Made by a program: the position numbers and the translations under genes
Part shown: positions 34,115 to 49,100 of the stretch, piece after piece
How positions within the stretch are numbered: position 1 is the stretch's first letter
Layout of the letters: each line of letters starts with the position of its first letter
Source: Sipunculus nudus
Lineage: Eukaryota > Annelida > Sipuncula > Golfingiida > Sipunculidae
NCBI GenBank assembly: GCA_026874595.1
Contig: CM049312.1
Span: 24,483,956-24,547,955 of the forward strand
Reading direction: 5' to 3'
Length of the DNA: 64,000 nt
The notes under the pieces: model-generated
Database searches by the model: none
Seen by the model: the letters and a program-made list of their open reading frames with translations, nothing else
What the model was told of the DNA's origin: nothing

Positions 34115-37100
34115 TAATTTTCCAAAAACTGAACAATTGCTTTCGAGATATTAATGTATGATGTAACATGTATCAGTTTCAAAAGGATGCCTGCATATCT
34201 GTGGCCTATAGGGCATGTCACCGTGAAATCGCGAAAATCTCATTCGACGAGAAACGGTGCGAGATTTTGCAAGATTTTTGGATGGATCACCGAGAACTCA
34301 CCAAGGGCTACAAGATGCAAAAATTTTGACCTCTCTAGCATACAAACTGACAGAGTTAGAAGCTGAAAACTGCATATTTTCAAAATTCAAAAGTTTTACC
34401 CCAAAAATAGAGAAATCTGGCAATAGCGCACTTTGGCACCTATGCGCAAAAATAAGCCCATGGACCCTAGTTTAAGGTGCTGTGATGGAAATGGCCCAAT
34501 GTTTCATAGTTCTGGAGGTATAGCACCAAAACAAATTTTCATGTTTTTCCATCTGCAACGCCCCCTGGCGGCCATTTCCAAAATCTGAAAAAACAATTTC
34601 GAGATATTCTTATGTTACATAAAATATCTCAGAATCAGTAAAATTGCTGCAAATTTGAAAAATATCACGAAATTCCATGATTTCTCCCCAAAATTGCGTA
34701 ACCATGGTAACAGCGAAATGGGGCAATTTTGCAGTGTTGGAAGTGGCCATGCAGTGGCAAATAAAACGGGCTACAGATTAGGTGCCTACGGCTATTTTTG
34801 ACGAAGGTATGAAGAAAAAACCGTTTTTGAGCTTTTTGGTGACCCTGACCTTGACCCTTGACTGATCATGACCAAAAACAATAGGCTCCGAGAAGAACCG
34901 ATTATACACTCTATCCATAAGTTTCAGGACGATTGGTGCAAAATTGTGGCCTGTAGAGCGAGGACATACAGACAAACAAACAAACGGAACTGATCAACAT
35001 ACTTGTCGAAATCTCTGATTCCGGCAAGCAATAAACTATAACGCGACAGAAATGGCAAACCGGCCCGCAAAGAGTGCCTGTGGTTACTTATTTTATACGG
35101 CGAACGCTATAATTTTTGCAGTCACGGGAAAGCGTGTCTGTCTTTCATACTAAAACGCGTGCATGCATGCGTGATGGCATATGTATATGTGCATGCGGGT
35201 TTTAATTTTTACAAAGTTGCTAAAACTTGTGGGGTCTGTGTATGATTAATCAAAAGAGGCCATGGGCAGAAAGGCCATGAAACGCCAATTCATATGGTGT
35301 ACAGTTTATGTACCTAAAATGTGTAGTTTTGGAGATATGGTTAAATAATGATAGTAGGTACGGGGTTGCAGTGCAGCGCCCCCTAGCGGTAATTTTCCAA
35401 AAACTGAACAATTGCTTTCGAGATATTAATGTATGATGTAACATGTATCAGTTTCAAAAGGATGCCTGCATATCTGTGGCCTATAGGGCATGTCACCGTG
35501 AAATCGCGAAAATCTCATTCGACGAGAAACGGTGCGAGATTTTGCAAGATTTTTGGATGGATCACCGAGAACTCACCAAGGGCTACAAGATGCAAAAATT
35601 TTGACCTCTCTAGCATACAAACTGACAGAGTTAGAAGCTGAAAACTGCATATTTTCAAAATTCAAAAGTTTTACCCCAAAAATAGAGAAATCTGGCAATA
35701 GCGCACTTTGGCACCTATGCGCAAAAATAAGCCCATGGACCCTAGTTTAAGGTGCTGTGATGGAAATGGCCCAATGTTTCATAGTTCTGGAGGTATAGCA
35801 CCAAAACAAATTTTCATGTTTTTCCATCTGCAACGCCCCCTGGCGGCCATTTCCAAAATCTGAAAAAACAATTTCGAGATATTCTTATGTTACATAAAAT
35901 ATCTCAGAATCAGTAAAATTGCTGCAAATTTGAAAAATATCACGAAATTCCATGATTTCTCCCCAAAATTGCGTAACCATGGTAACAGCGAAATGAGGCA
36001 ATTTTGCAGTGTTGGAAGTGGCCATGCAGTGGCAAATAAAACGGGCTACAGATTAGGTGCCTACGGCTATTTTTGACGAAGGTATGAAGAAAAAACCGTT
36101 TTTGAGCTTTTCGGTGACCCTGACCTTGACCCTTGACCGATCATGACCAAAAACAATAGGCTCCGAGAAGAACCGATTATACACTCTATCTATAAGTTTC
36201 AGGACGATTGGTGCAAAACTGTGGCCTGTAGAGCGGGGACATACAGACAAACAAACAAACGGAACTGATCAACATACTTGTCGAAATCTCTGATTCCGGC
36301 AAGCAATAAACTATAACGCGACAGAAATGGCAAACCGGCCCGCAAAGAGTGCCTGTGGTCACTTATTTTATACGGCGAACGCTATAATTTTTGCAGTCAC
36401 GGGAAAGCGTGTCTGTCTTTCATACTAAAACGCGTGCATGCATGCGTGATGGCATATGTATTTGTGCATGCGGGTTTTAATTTTTAGAAAGTTGCTAAAA
36501 TTTGCGGGGACCGTGTATGATTAAACAAAAGAGGTCATGGGCAGAAAGGCCATGAAACGCCAATTCATATGGTGTACAGTTTATGTACCTAAAACGTGTA
36601 GTTTTGGAGATATGGTTAAACAATGATAGTAGGTACGGGGTTGCAGTGCAGCGCCCCCTAGCGGTAATTTTCCAAAAACTGAACAATTGCTTTCGAGATA
36701 TTAGTGTATGACGTAACATGTATCAGTTTCAAAAGGATGCCTGCATATCTGTGGCCTATAGGGCATGTCACCGTGAAATCGAGAAATCTCATTCGACGAG
36801 AAACGGTGCGAGATTTTGCAAGATTTTTGGTTGGATCACCGAGAACTCACCAAGGGCTACAAGATGCAAAAATTTTGACCTCTCTGGCATAAAAACTGAC
36901 TGAGTTAGAAGCTGAAAACTGCATATTTTCAAAATTCAAAGGTTTTACCCCCAAAATAGAGAAATCTGGCAATAGAGCACTTTGGCACCTATGCGCAAAA
37001 ATAAGCCCATGGACCCTAGATTAAGGTGCTGTGATGGAAATGGCCCAATGTTTAATAGTTCTGGAGGTATAGCACCAAAACAAATTTTCCTGTTTTTTCA

Positions 37101-40100
37101 TCTGCAACGCCCCCTGGCGGCCATTTCCAAAATCTGAAAAACCCGTTTCGAGATATTCTTATGTTACATAAAATATCTCAGAATCAGTAAAATTGCTGCA
37201 AATTTGAAAAATATCACGAAATTCCATGATTTCTCCCCAAAATTGCGTAACCATGGTAACAGCGAAATGAGGCAATTTTGCAGTGTTGGAAGTGGCCATG
37301 CAGTGGCAAATAAAACGGGCTACAGATTAGGTGCCTACGGCTATTTTTGACGAAGGTATGAAGAAAAAACCGTTTTTGAGCTTTTTGGTGACCCTGACCT
37401 TGACCCTTGACCGATCATGACCAAAAACAATAGGCGCCGAGAAGAACCGATTATACACTCTATCTATAAGTATCAGGACGATTGGTGCAAAATTGTGGCC
37501 TGTAGAGCGGGGACATACAGACAAACAAACAAACGGAACTGATCAACATACTTGTCGAAATCTCTGATTCCGGCAAGCAATAAACTATAACGCGACAGAA
37601 ATGGCAAACCGGCCCGCAAAGAGTGCCTGTGGTCACTTATTTTATACGGCGAACGCTATAATTTTTGCAGTCACGGGAAAGCGTGTCTGTCTTTCATACT
37701 AAAACGCGTGCATGCATGCGTGATGGCATATGTATTTGTGCATGCGGGTTTTAATTTTTAGAAAGTTGCTAAAATTTGCGGGGACCGTGTATGATTAAAC
37801 AAAAGAGGTCATGGGCAGAAAGGCCATGAAACGCCAATTCATATGGTGTACAGTTTATGTACCTAAAACGTGTAGTTTTGGAGATATGGTTAAACAATGA
37901 TAGTAGGTACGGGGTTGCAGTGCAGCGCCCCCTAGCGGTAATTTTCCAAAAACTGAACAATTGCTTTCGAGATATTAGTGTATGACGTAACATGTATCAG
38001 TTTCAAAAGGATGCCTGCATATCTGTGGCCTATAGGGCATGTCACCGTGAAATCGAGAAATCTCATTCGACGAGAAACGGTGCGAGATATTGCAAGATTT
38101 TTGGTTGGATCACCGAGAACTCACCAAGGGCTACAAGATGCAAAAATTTTGACCTCTCTAGCATAAAAACTGACAGAGTTAGAAGCTGAAAACTGCATAT
38201 TTTCAAAATTCAAAGGTTTTACCCCCAAAATAGAGAAATCTGGCAATAGCGCACTTTGGCACCTATGCGCAAAAACAAGCCCATGGACCCTAGTTTAAGG
38301 TGCTGTGATGGAAATGGCCCAATGTTTAATAGTTCTGGAGGTATAGCACCAAAACAAATTTTCATGTTTTTTTCATCTGCAACGCCCCCTGGCGGCCATT
38401 TCCAAAATCTGGAAAACCCGTTTCGAGATATTCTTATGTTACATAAAATATCTCAGAATTAGTAAAATTGCTGCAAATTTGAAAAATATCACGAAATTCC
38501 ATGATTTCTCCCCAAAATTGCGTAACCATGGTAACAGCGAAATGAGGCAATTTTGCAGTGTTGGAAGTGGCCATGCAGTGGCAAATAAAACGGGCTACAG
38601 ATTAGGTGCCTACGGCTATTTTCGACGAAGGTATGAAGAAAAAACCGTTTTTGAGCTTTTTGGTGACCCTGACCTTGACCCTAGACCGATCATGACCAAA
38701 AACAATAGGCTCCGAGAAGAACCGATTATACACTCTATCTATAAGTTTCAGGACGATTGGTGCAAAATTGTGGCCTGTAGAGCGGGGACATACAGACAAA
38801 CAAACAAACGGAACTGATCAACATACTTGTCGAAATCTCTGATTCCGGCAAGCAATAAACTATAACGCGACAGAAATGGCAAACCGGCCCGCAAAGAGTG
38901 CCTGTGGTTACTTATTTTATACGGCGAACGCTATAATTTTTGCAGTCACGGGAAAGCGTGTCTGTCTTTCATACTAAAACGCGTGCATGCATGCGTGATG
39001 GCATATGTATATGTGCATGCGGGTTTTAATTTTTACAAAGTTGCTAAAACTTGTGGGGTCTGTGTATGATTAATCAAAAGAGGCCATGGGCAGAAAGGCC
39101 ATGAAACGCCAATTCATATGGTGTACAGTTTATGTACCTAAAATGTGTAGTTTTGGAGATATGGTTAAATAATGATAGTAGGTACGGGGTTGCAGTGCAG
39201 CGCCCCCTAGCGGTAATTTTCCAAAAACTGAACAATTGCTTTCGAGATATTAATGTATGATGTAACATGTATCAGTTTCAAAAGGATGCCTGCATATCTG
39301 TGGCCTATAGGGCATGTCACCGTGAAATCGCGAAAATCTCATTCGACGAGAAACGGTGCGAGATTTTGCAAGATTTTTGGATGGATCACCGAGAACTCAC
39401 CAAGGGCTACAAGATGCAAAAATTTTGACCTCTCTAGCATACAAACTGACAGAGTTAGAAGCTGAAAACTGCATATTTTCAAAATTCAAAAGTTTTACCC
39501 CAAAAATAGAGAAATCTGGCAATAGCGCACTTTGGCACCTATGCGCAAAAATAAGCCCATGGACCCTAGTTTAAGGTGCTGTGATGGAAATGGCCCAATG
39601 TTTCATAGTTCTGGAGGTATAGCACCAAAACAAATTTTCATGTTTTTCCATCTGCAACGCCCCCTGGCGGCCATTTCCAAAATCTGAAAAAACAATTTCG
39701 AGATATTCTTATGTTACATAAAATATCTCAGAATCAGTAAAATTGCTGCAAATTTGAAAAATATCACGAAATTCCATGATTTCTCCCCAAAATTGCGTAA
39801 CCATGGTAACAGCGAAATGAGGCAATTTTGCAGTGTTGGAAGTGGCCATGCAGTGGCAAATAAAACGGGCTACAGATTAGGTGCCTACGGCTATTTTTGA
39901 CGAAGGTATGAAGAAAAAACCGTTTTTGAGCTTTTCGGTGACCCTGACCTTGACCCTTGACCGATCATGACCAAAAACAATAGGCTCCGAGAAGAACCGA
40001 TTATACACTCTATCTATAAGTTTCAGGACGATTGGTGCAAAACTGTGGCCTGTAGAGCGGGGACATACAGACAAACAAACAAACGGAACTGATCAACATA

Positions 40101-43100
40101 CTTGTCGAAATCTCTGATTCCGGCAAGCAATAAACTATAACGCGACAGAAATGGCAAACCGGCCCGCAAAGAGTGCCTGTGGTCACTTATTTTATACGGC
40201 GAACGCTATAATTTTTGCAGTCACGGGAAAGCGTGTCTGTCTTTCATACTAAAACGCGTGCATGCATGCGTGATGGCATATGTATTTGTGCATGCGGGTT
40301 TTAATTTTTAGAAAGTTGCTAAAATTTGCGGGGACCGTGTATGATTAAACAAAAGAGGTCATGGGCAGAAAGGCCATGAAACGCCAATTCATATGGTGTA
40401 CAGTTTATGTACCTAAAACGTGTAGTTTTGGAGATATGGTTAAACAATGATAGTAGGTACGGGGTTGCAGTGCAGCGCCCCCTAGCGGTAATTTTCCAAA
40501 AACTGAACAATTGCTTTCGAGATATTAGTGTATGACGTAACATGTATCAGTTTCAAAAGGATGCCTGCATATCTGTGGCCTATAGGGCATGTCACCGTGA
40601 AATCGAGAAATCTCATTCGACGAGAAACGGTGCGAGATTTTGCAAGATTTTTGGTTGGATCACCGAGAACTCACCAAGGGCTACAAGATGCAAAAATTTT
40701 GACCTCTCTGGCATAAAAACTGACTGAGTTAGAAGCTGAAAACTGCATATTTTCAAAATTCAAAGGTTTTACCCCCAAAATAGAGAAATCTGGCAATAGA
40801 GCACTTTGGCACCTATGCGCAAAAATAAGCCCATGGACCCTAGATTAAGGTGCTGTGATGGAAATGGCCCAATGTTTAATAGTTCTGGAGGTATAGCACC
40901 AAAACAAATTTTCCTGTTTTTTCATCTGCAACGCCCCCTGGCGGCCATTTCCAAAATCTGAAAAACCCGTTTCGAGATATTCTTATGTTACATAAAATAT
41001 CTCAGAATCAGTAAAATTGCTGCAAATTTGAAAAATATCACGAAATTCCATGATTTCTCCCCAAAATTGCGTAACCATGGTAACAGCGAAATGAGGCAAT
41101 TTTGCAGTGTTGGAAGTGGCCATGCAGTGGCAAATAAAACGGGCTACAGATTAGGTGCCTACGGCTATTTTTGACGAAGGTATGAAGAAAAAACCGTTTT
41201 TGAGCTTTTTGGTGACCCTGACCTTGACCCTTGACCGATCATGACCAAAAACAATAGGCGCCGAGAAGAACCGATTATACACTCTATCTATAAGTATCAG
41301 GACGATTGGTGCAAAATTGTGGCCTGTAGAGCGGGGACATACAGACAAACAAACAAACGGAACTGATCAACATACTTGTCGAAATCTCTGATTCCGGCAA
41401 GCAATAAACTATAACGCGACAGAAATGGCAAACCGGCCCGCAAAGAGTGCCTGTGGTCACTTATTTTATACGGCGAACGCTATAATTTTTGCAGTCACGG
41501 GAAAGCGTGTCTGTCTTTCATACTAAAACGCGTGCATGCATGCGTGATGGCATATGTATTTGTGCATGCGGGTTTTAATTTTTAGAAAGTTGCTAAAATT
41601 TGCGGGGACCGTGTATGATTAAACAAAAGAGGTCATGGGCAGAAAGGCCATGAAACGCCAATTCATATGGTGTACAGTTTATGTACCTAAAACGTGTAGT
41701 TTTGGAGATATGGTTAAACAATGATAGTAGGTACGGGGTTGCAGTGCAGCGCCCCCTAGCGGTAATTTTCCAAAAACTGAACAATTGCTTTCGAGATATT
41801 AGTGTATGACGTAACATGTATCAGTTTCAAAAGGATGCCTGCATATCTGTGGCCTATAGGGCATGTCACCGTGAAATCGAGAAATCTCATTCGACGAGAA
41901 ACGGTGCGAGATATTGCAAGATTTTTGGTTGGATCACCGAGAACTCACCAAGGGCTACAAGATGCAAAAATTTTGACCTCTCTAGCATAAAAACTGACAG
42001 AGTTAGAAGCTGAAAACTGCATATTTTCAAAATTCAAAGGTTTTACCCCCAAAATAGAGAAATCTGGCAATAGCGCACTTTGGCACCTATGCGCAAAAAC
42101 AAGCCCATGGACCCTAGTTTAAGGTGCTGTGATGGAAATGGCCCAATGTTTAATAGTTCTGGAGGTATAGCACCAAAACAAATTTTCATGTTTTTTTCAT
42201 CTGCAACGCCCCCTGGCGGCCATTTCCAAAATCTGGAAAACCCGTTTCGAGATATTCTTATGTTACATAAAATATCTCAGAATTAGTAAAATTGCTGCAA
42301 ATTTGAAAAATATCACGAAATTCCATGATTTCTCCCCAAAATTGCGTAACCATGGTAACAGCGAAATGAGGCAATTTTGCAGTGTTGGAAGTGGCCATGC
42401 AGTGGCAAATAAAACGGGCTACAGATTAGGTGCCTACGGCTATTTTCGACGAAGGTATGAAGAAAAAACCGTTTTTGAGCTTTTTGGTGACCCTGACCTT
42501 GACCCTAGACCGATCATGACCAAAAACAATAGGCTCCGAGAAGAACCGATTATACACTCTATCTATAAGTTTCAGGACGATTGGTGCAAAATTGTGGCCT
42601 GTAGAGCGGGGACATACAGACAAACAAACAAACGGAACTGATCAACATACTTGTCGAAATCTCTGATTCCGGCAAGCAATAAACTATAACGCGACAGAAA
42701 TGGCAAACCGGCCCGCAAAGAGTGCCTGTGGTCACTTATTTTATACGGCGAACGCTATAATTTTTGCAGGCACGGGAAAGCGTGTCTGTCTTTCATACTA
42801 AAACGCGTGCATGCATGCGTGATGGCATATGTATTGGTGCATGCGGTTTTTAATTTTTACAAAGTTGCTAAAATTTGTGGGGACCGTGTATGATTAAACA
42901 AAAGAGGTCATGGGCAGAAAGGCCATGAAACGCCAATTCATATGGTGTACAGTTTATGTACCTAAAATGTGTACTTTTGGAGATATGGTTAAACAATGAT
43001 AGTAGGTACGGGGTTGCAGTGCAGCGCCCCCTAGCGGTAATTTTCCAAAAACTGAACAATTGCTTTCGAGATATTAGTGTATGACGTAACATGTATCAGT

Positions 43101-46100
43101 TTCAAAAGGATGCCTGCATATCTGTGGCCTATAGGGCATGTCACCGTGAAATCGCGAAATCTCATTCGACGAGAAACGGTGCGAGATATTGCAAGATTTC
43201 TGGTTGGATCACCGAGAACTCACCAAGGGCTACAAGATGCAAAAATTTTGACCTCTCTAGCATAAAAACTGACAGAGTTAGAAGCTGAAAACTGCATATT
43301 TTCAAAATTCAAAGGTTTTACCCCAAAAATAGAGAAATCTGGCAATAGCGCACTTTGGCACCTATGCGCAAAAACAAGCCCATGGACCCTAGTTTAAGGT
43401 GCTGTGATGGAAATGGCCCAATGTTTAATAGTTCTGGAGGTATAGCACCAAAACAAATTTTCATGTTTTTTCATCTGCAACGCCCCCTGGCGGCCATTTC
43501 CAAAATCTGGAAAACCCGTTTCGAGATATTCTTATGTTACATAAAATATCTCAGAATCAGTAAAATTGCTGCAAATTTGAAAAATATCACGAAATTCCAT
43601 GATTTCTCCCCAAAATTGCGTAACCATGGTAACAGCGAAATGAGGCAATTTTGCAGTGTTGGAAGTGGCCATGCAGTGGCAAATAAAACGGGCTACAGAT
43701 TAGGTGCCTACGGCTATTTTCGACGAAGGTATGAAGAAAAAACCGTTTTTGAGCTTTTTGGTGACCCTGACCTTGACCCTAGACCGATCATGACCAAAAA
43801 CAATAGGCTCCGAGAAGAACCGATTATACACTCTATCTATAAGTTTCAGGACGATTGGTGCAAAATTGTGGCCTGTAGAGCGGGGACATACAGACAAACA
43901 AACAAACGGAACTGATCAACATACTTGTCGAAATCTCTGATTCCGGCAAGCAATAAACTATAACGCGACAGAAATGGCAAACCGGCCCGCAAAGAGTGCC
44001 TGTGGTCACTTATTTTATACGGCGAACGCTATAATTTTTGCAGGCACGGGAAAGCGTGTCTGTCTTTCATACTAAAACGCGTGCATGCATGCGTGATGGC
44101 ATATGTATTGGTGCATGCGGTTTTTAATTTTTACAAAGTTGCTAAAATTTGTGGGGACCGTGTATGATTAAACAAAAGAGGTCATGGGCAGAAAGGCCAT
44201 GAAACGCCAATTCATATGGTGTACAGTTTATGTACCTAAAATGTGTACTTTTGGAGATATGGTTAAACAATGATAGTAGGTACGGGGTTGCAGTGCAGCG
44301 CCCCCTAGCGGTAATTTTCCAAAAACTGAACAATTGCTTTCGAGATATTAGTGTATGACGTAACATGTATCAGTTTCAAAAGGATGCCTGCATATCTGTG
44401 GCCTATAGGGCATGTCACCGTGAAATCGCGAAATCTCATTCGACGAGAAACGGTGCGAGATATTGCAAGATTTTTGGTTGGATCACCGAGAACTCACCAA
44501 GGGCTACAAGATGCAAAAATTTTGACCTCTCTAGCATAAAAACTGACAGAGTTAGAAGCTGAAAACTGCATATTTTCAAAATTCAAAGGTTTTACCCCAA
44601 AAATAGAGAAATCTGGCAATAGCGCACTTTGGCACCTATGCGCAAAAACAAGCCCATGGACCCTAGTTTAAGGTGCTGTGATGGAAATGGCCCAATGTTT
44701 AATAGTTCTGGAGGTATAGCACCAAAACAAATTTTCATGTTTTTTCATCTGCAACGCCCCCTGGCGGCCATTTCCAAAATCTGGAAAACCCGTTTCGAGA
44801 TATTCTTATGTTACATAAAATATCTCAGAATCAGTAAAATTGCTGCAAATTTGAAAAATATCACGAAATTCCATGATTTCTCCCCAAAATTGCGTAACCA
44901 TGGTAACAGCGAAATGAGGCAATTTTGCAGTGTTGGAAGTGGCCATGCAGTGGCAAATAAAACGGGCTACAGATTAGGTGCCTACGGCTATTTTCGACGA
45001 AGGTATGAAGAAAAAACCGTTTTTGAGCTTTTTGGTGACCCTGACCTTGACCCTAGACCGATCATGACCAAAAACAATAGGCTCCGAGAAGAACCGATTA
45101 TACACTCTATCTATAAGTTTCAGGACGATTGGTGCAAAATTGTGGCCTGTAGAGCGGGGACATACAGACAAACAAACAAACGGAACTGATCAACATACTT
45201 GTCGAAATCTCTGATTCCGGCAAGCAATAAACTATAACGCGACAGAAATGGCAAACCGGCCCGCAAAGAGTGCCTGTGGTCACTTATTTTATACGGCGAA
45301 TGCTATAATTTTTGCAGGCACGGGAAAGCGTGTCTGTCTTTCATACTAAAACGCGTGCATGCATGCGTGATGGCATATGTATTGGTGCATGCGGTTTTTA
45401 ATTTTTACAAAGTTGCTAAAATTTGTGGGGACCGTGTATGATTAAACAAAAGAGGTCATGGGCAGAAAGGCCATGAAACGCCAATTCATATGGTGTACAG
45501 TTTATGTACCTAAAATGTGTACTTTTGGAGATATGGTTAAACAATGATAGTAGGTACGGGGTTGCAGTGCAGCGCCCCCTAGCGGTAATTTTCCAAAAAC
45601 TGAACAATTGCTTTCGAGATATTAGTGTATGACGTAACATGTATCAGTTTCAAAAGGATGCCTGCATATCTGTGGCCTATAGGGCATGTCACCGTGAAAT
45701 CGCGAAATCTCATTCGACGAGAAACGGTGCGAGATATTGCAAGATTTTTGGTTGGATCACCGAGAACTCACCAAGGGCTACAAGATGCAAAAATTTTGAC
45801 CTCTCTAGCATAAAAACTGACAGAGTTAGAAGCTGAAAACTGCATATTTTCAAAATTCAAAGGTTTTACCCCAAAAATAGAGAAATCTGGCAATAGCGCA
45901 CTTTGGCACCTATGCGCAAAAACAAGCCCATGGACCCTAGTTTAAGGTGCTGTGATGGAAATGGCCCAATGTTTAATAGTTCTGGAGGTATAGCACCAAA
46001 ACAAATTTTCATGTTTTTTTCATCTGCAACGCCCCCTGGCGGCCATTTCCAAAATCTGGAAAACCCGTTTCGAGATATTCTTATGTTACATAAAATATCT

Positions 46101-49100
46101 CAGAATTAGTAAAATTGCTGCAAATTTGAAAAATATCACGAAATTCCATGATTTCTCCCCAAAATTGCGTAACCATGGTAACAGCGAAATGAGGCAATTT
46201 TGCAGTGTTGGAAGTGGCCATGCAGTGGCAAATAAAACGGGCTACAGATTAGGTGCCTACGGCTATTTTCGACGAAGGTATGAAGAAAAAACCGTTTTTG
46301 AGCTTTTTGGTGACCCTGACCTTGACCCTAGACCGATCATGACCAAAAACAATAGGCTCCGAGAAGAACCGATTATACACTCTATCTATAAGTTTCAGGA
46401 CGATTGGTGCAAAATTGTGGCCTGTAGAGCGGGGACATACAGACAAACAAACAAACGGAACTGATCAACATACTTGTCGAAATCTCTGATTCCGGCAAGC
46501 AATAAACTATAACGCGACAGAAATGGCAAACCGGCCCGCAAAGAGTGCCTGTGGTCACTTATTTTATACGGCGAACGCTATAATTTTTGCAGGCACGGGA
46601 AAGCGTGTCTGTCTTTCATACTAAAACGCGTGCATGCATGCGTGATGGCATATGTATTGGTGCATGCGGTTTTTAATTTTTACAAAGTTGCTAAAATTTG
46701 TGGGGACCGTGTATGATTAAACAAAAGAGGTCATGGGCAGAAAGGCCATGAAACGCCAATTCATATGGTGTACAGTTTATGTACCTAAAATGTGTACTTT
46801 TGGAGATATGGTTAAACAATGATAGTAGGTACGGGGTTGCAGTGCAGCGCCCCCTAGCGGTAATTTTCCAAAAACTGAACAATTGCTTTCGAGATATTAG
46901 TGTATGACGTAACATGTATCAGTTTCAAAAGGATGCCTGCATATCTGTGGCCTATAGGGCATGTCACCGTGAAATCGCGAAATCTCATTCGACGAGAAAC
47001 GGTGCGAGATATTGCAAGATTTTTGGTTGGATCACCGAGAACTCACCAAGGGCTACAAGATGCAAAAATTTTGACCTCTCTAGCATAAAAACTGACAGAG
47101 TTAGAAGCTGAAAACTGCATATTTTCAAAATTCAAAGGTTTTACCCCAAAAATAGAGAAATCTGGCAATAGCGCACTTTGGCACCTATGCGCAAAAACAA
47201 GCCCATGGACCCTAGTTTAAGGTGCTGTGATGGAAATGGCCCAATGTTTAATAGTTCTGGAGGTATAGCACCAAAACAAATTTTCATGTTTTTTCATCTG
47301 CAACGCCCCCTGGCGGCCATTTCCAAAATCTGGAAAACCCGTTTCGAGATATTCTTATGTTACATAAAATATCTCAGAATCAGTAAAATTGCTGCAAATT
47401 TGAAAAATATCACGAAATTCCATGATTTCTCCCCAAAATTGCGTAACCATGGTAACAGCGAAATGAGGCAATTTTGCAGTGTTGGAAGTGGCCATGCAGT
47501 GGCAAATAAAACGGGCTACAGATTAGGTGCCTACGGCTATTTTCGACGAAGGTATGAAGAAAAAACCGTTTTTGAGCTTTTTGGTGACCCTGACCTTGAC
47601 CCTAGACCGATCATGACCAAAAACAATAGGCTCCGAGAAGAACCGATTATACACTCTATCTATAAGTTTCAGGACGATTGGTGCAAAATTGTGGCCTGTA
47701 GAGCGGGGACATACAGACAAACAAACAAACGGAACTGATCAACATACTTGTCGAAATCTCTGATTCCGGCAAGCAATAAACTATAACGCGACAGAAATGG
47801 CAAACCGGCCCGCAAAGAGTGCCTGTGGTCACTTATTTTATACGGCGAACGCTATAATTTTTGCAGGCACGGGAAAGCGTGTCTGTCTTTCATACTAAAA
47901 CGCGTGCATGCATGCGTGATGGCATATGTATTGGTGCATGCGGTTTTTAATTTTTACAAAGTTGCTAAAATTTGTGGGGACCGTGTATGATTAAACAAAA
48001 GAGGTCATGGGCAGAAAGGCCATGAAACGCCAATTCATATGGTGTACAGTTTATGTACCTAAAATGTGTACTTTTGGAGATATGGTTAAACAATGATAGT
48101 AGGTACGGGGTTGCAGTGCAGCGCCCCCTAGCGGTAATTTTCCAAAAACTGAACAATTGCTTTCGAGATATTAGTGTATGACGTAACATGTATCAGTTTC
48201 AAAAGGATGCCTGCATATCTGTGGCCTATAGGGCATGTCACCGTGAAATCGCGAAATCTCATTCGACGAGAAACGGTGCGAGATATTGCAAGATTTTTGG
48301 TTGGATCACCGAGAACTCACCAAGGGCTACAAGATGCAAAAATTTTGACCTCTCTAGCATAAAAACTGACAGAGTTAGAAGCTGAAAACTGCATATTTTC
48401 AAAATTCAAAGGTTTTACCCCAAAAATAGAGAAATCTGGCAATAGCGCACTTTGGCACCTATGCGCAAAAACAAGCCCATGGACCCTAGTTTAAGGTGCT
48501 GTGATGGAAATGGCCCAATGTTTAATAGTTCTGGAGGTATAGCACCAAAACAAATTTTCATGTTTTTTCATCTGCAACGCCCCCTGGCGGCCATTTCCAA
48601 AATCTGGAAAACCCGTTTCGAGATATTCTTATGTTACATAAAATATCTCAGAATCAGTAAAATTGCTGCAAATTTGAAAAATATCACGAAATTCCATGAT
48701 TTCTCCCCAAAATTGCGTAACCATGGTAACAGCGAAATGAGGCAATTTTGCAGTGTTGGAAGTGGCCATGCAGTGGCAAATAAAACGGGCTACAGATTAG
48801 GTGCCTACGGCTATTTTCGACGAAGGTATGAAGAAAAAACCGTTTTTGAGCTTTTTGGTGACCCTGACCTTGACCCTAGACCGATCATGACCAAAAACAA
48901 TAGGCTCCGAGAAGAACCGATTATACACTCTATCTATAAGTTTCAGGACGATTGGTGCAAAATTGTGGCCTGTAGAGCGGGGACATACAGACAAACAAAC
49001 AAACGGAACTGATCAACATACTTGTCGAAATCTCTGATTCCGGCAAGCAATAAACTATAACGCGACAGAAATGGCAAACCGGCCCGCAAAGAGTGCCTGT

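Noticed and set aside
43355..43915. 186-codon open frame repeated in many monomers of the array
   Set aside because: It toggles with a one-base T-run change, has no recognisable domain and overlaps other frames equally well. It is a by-product of the repeat.
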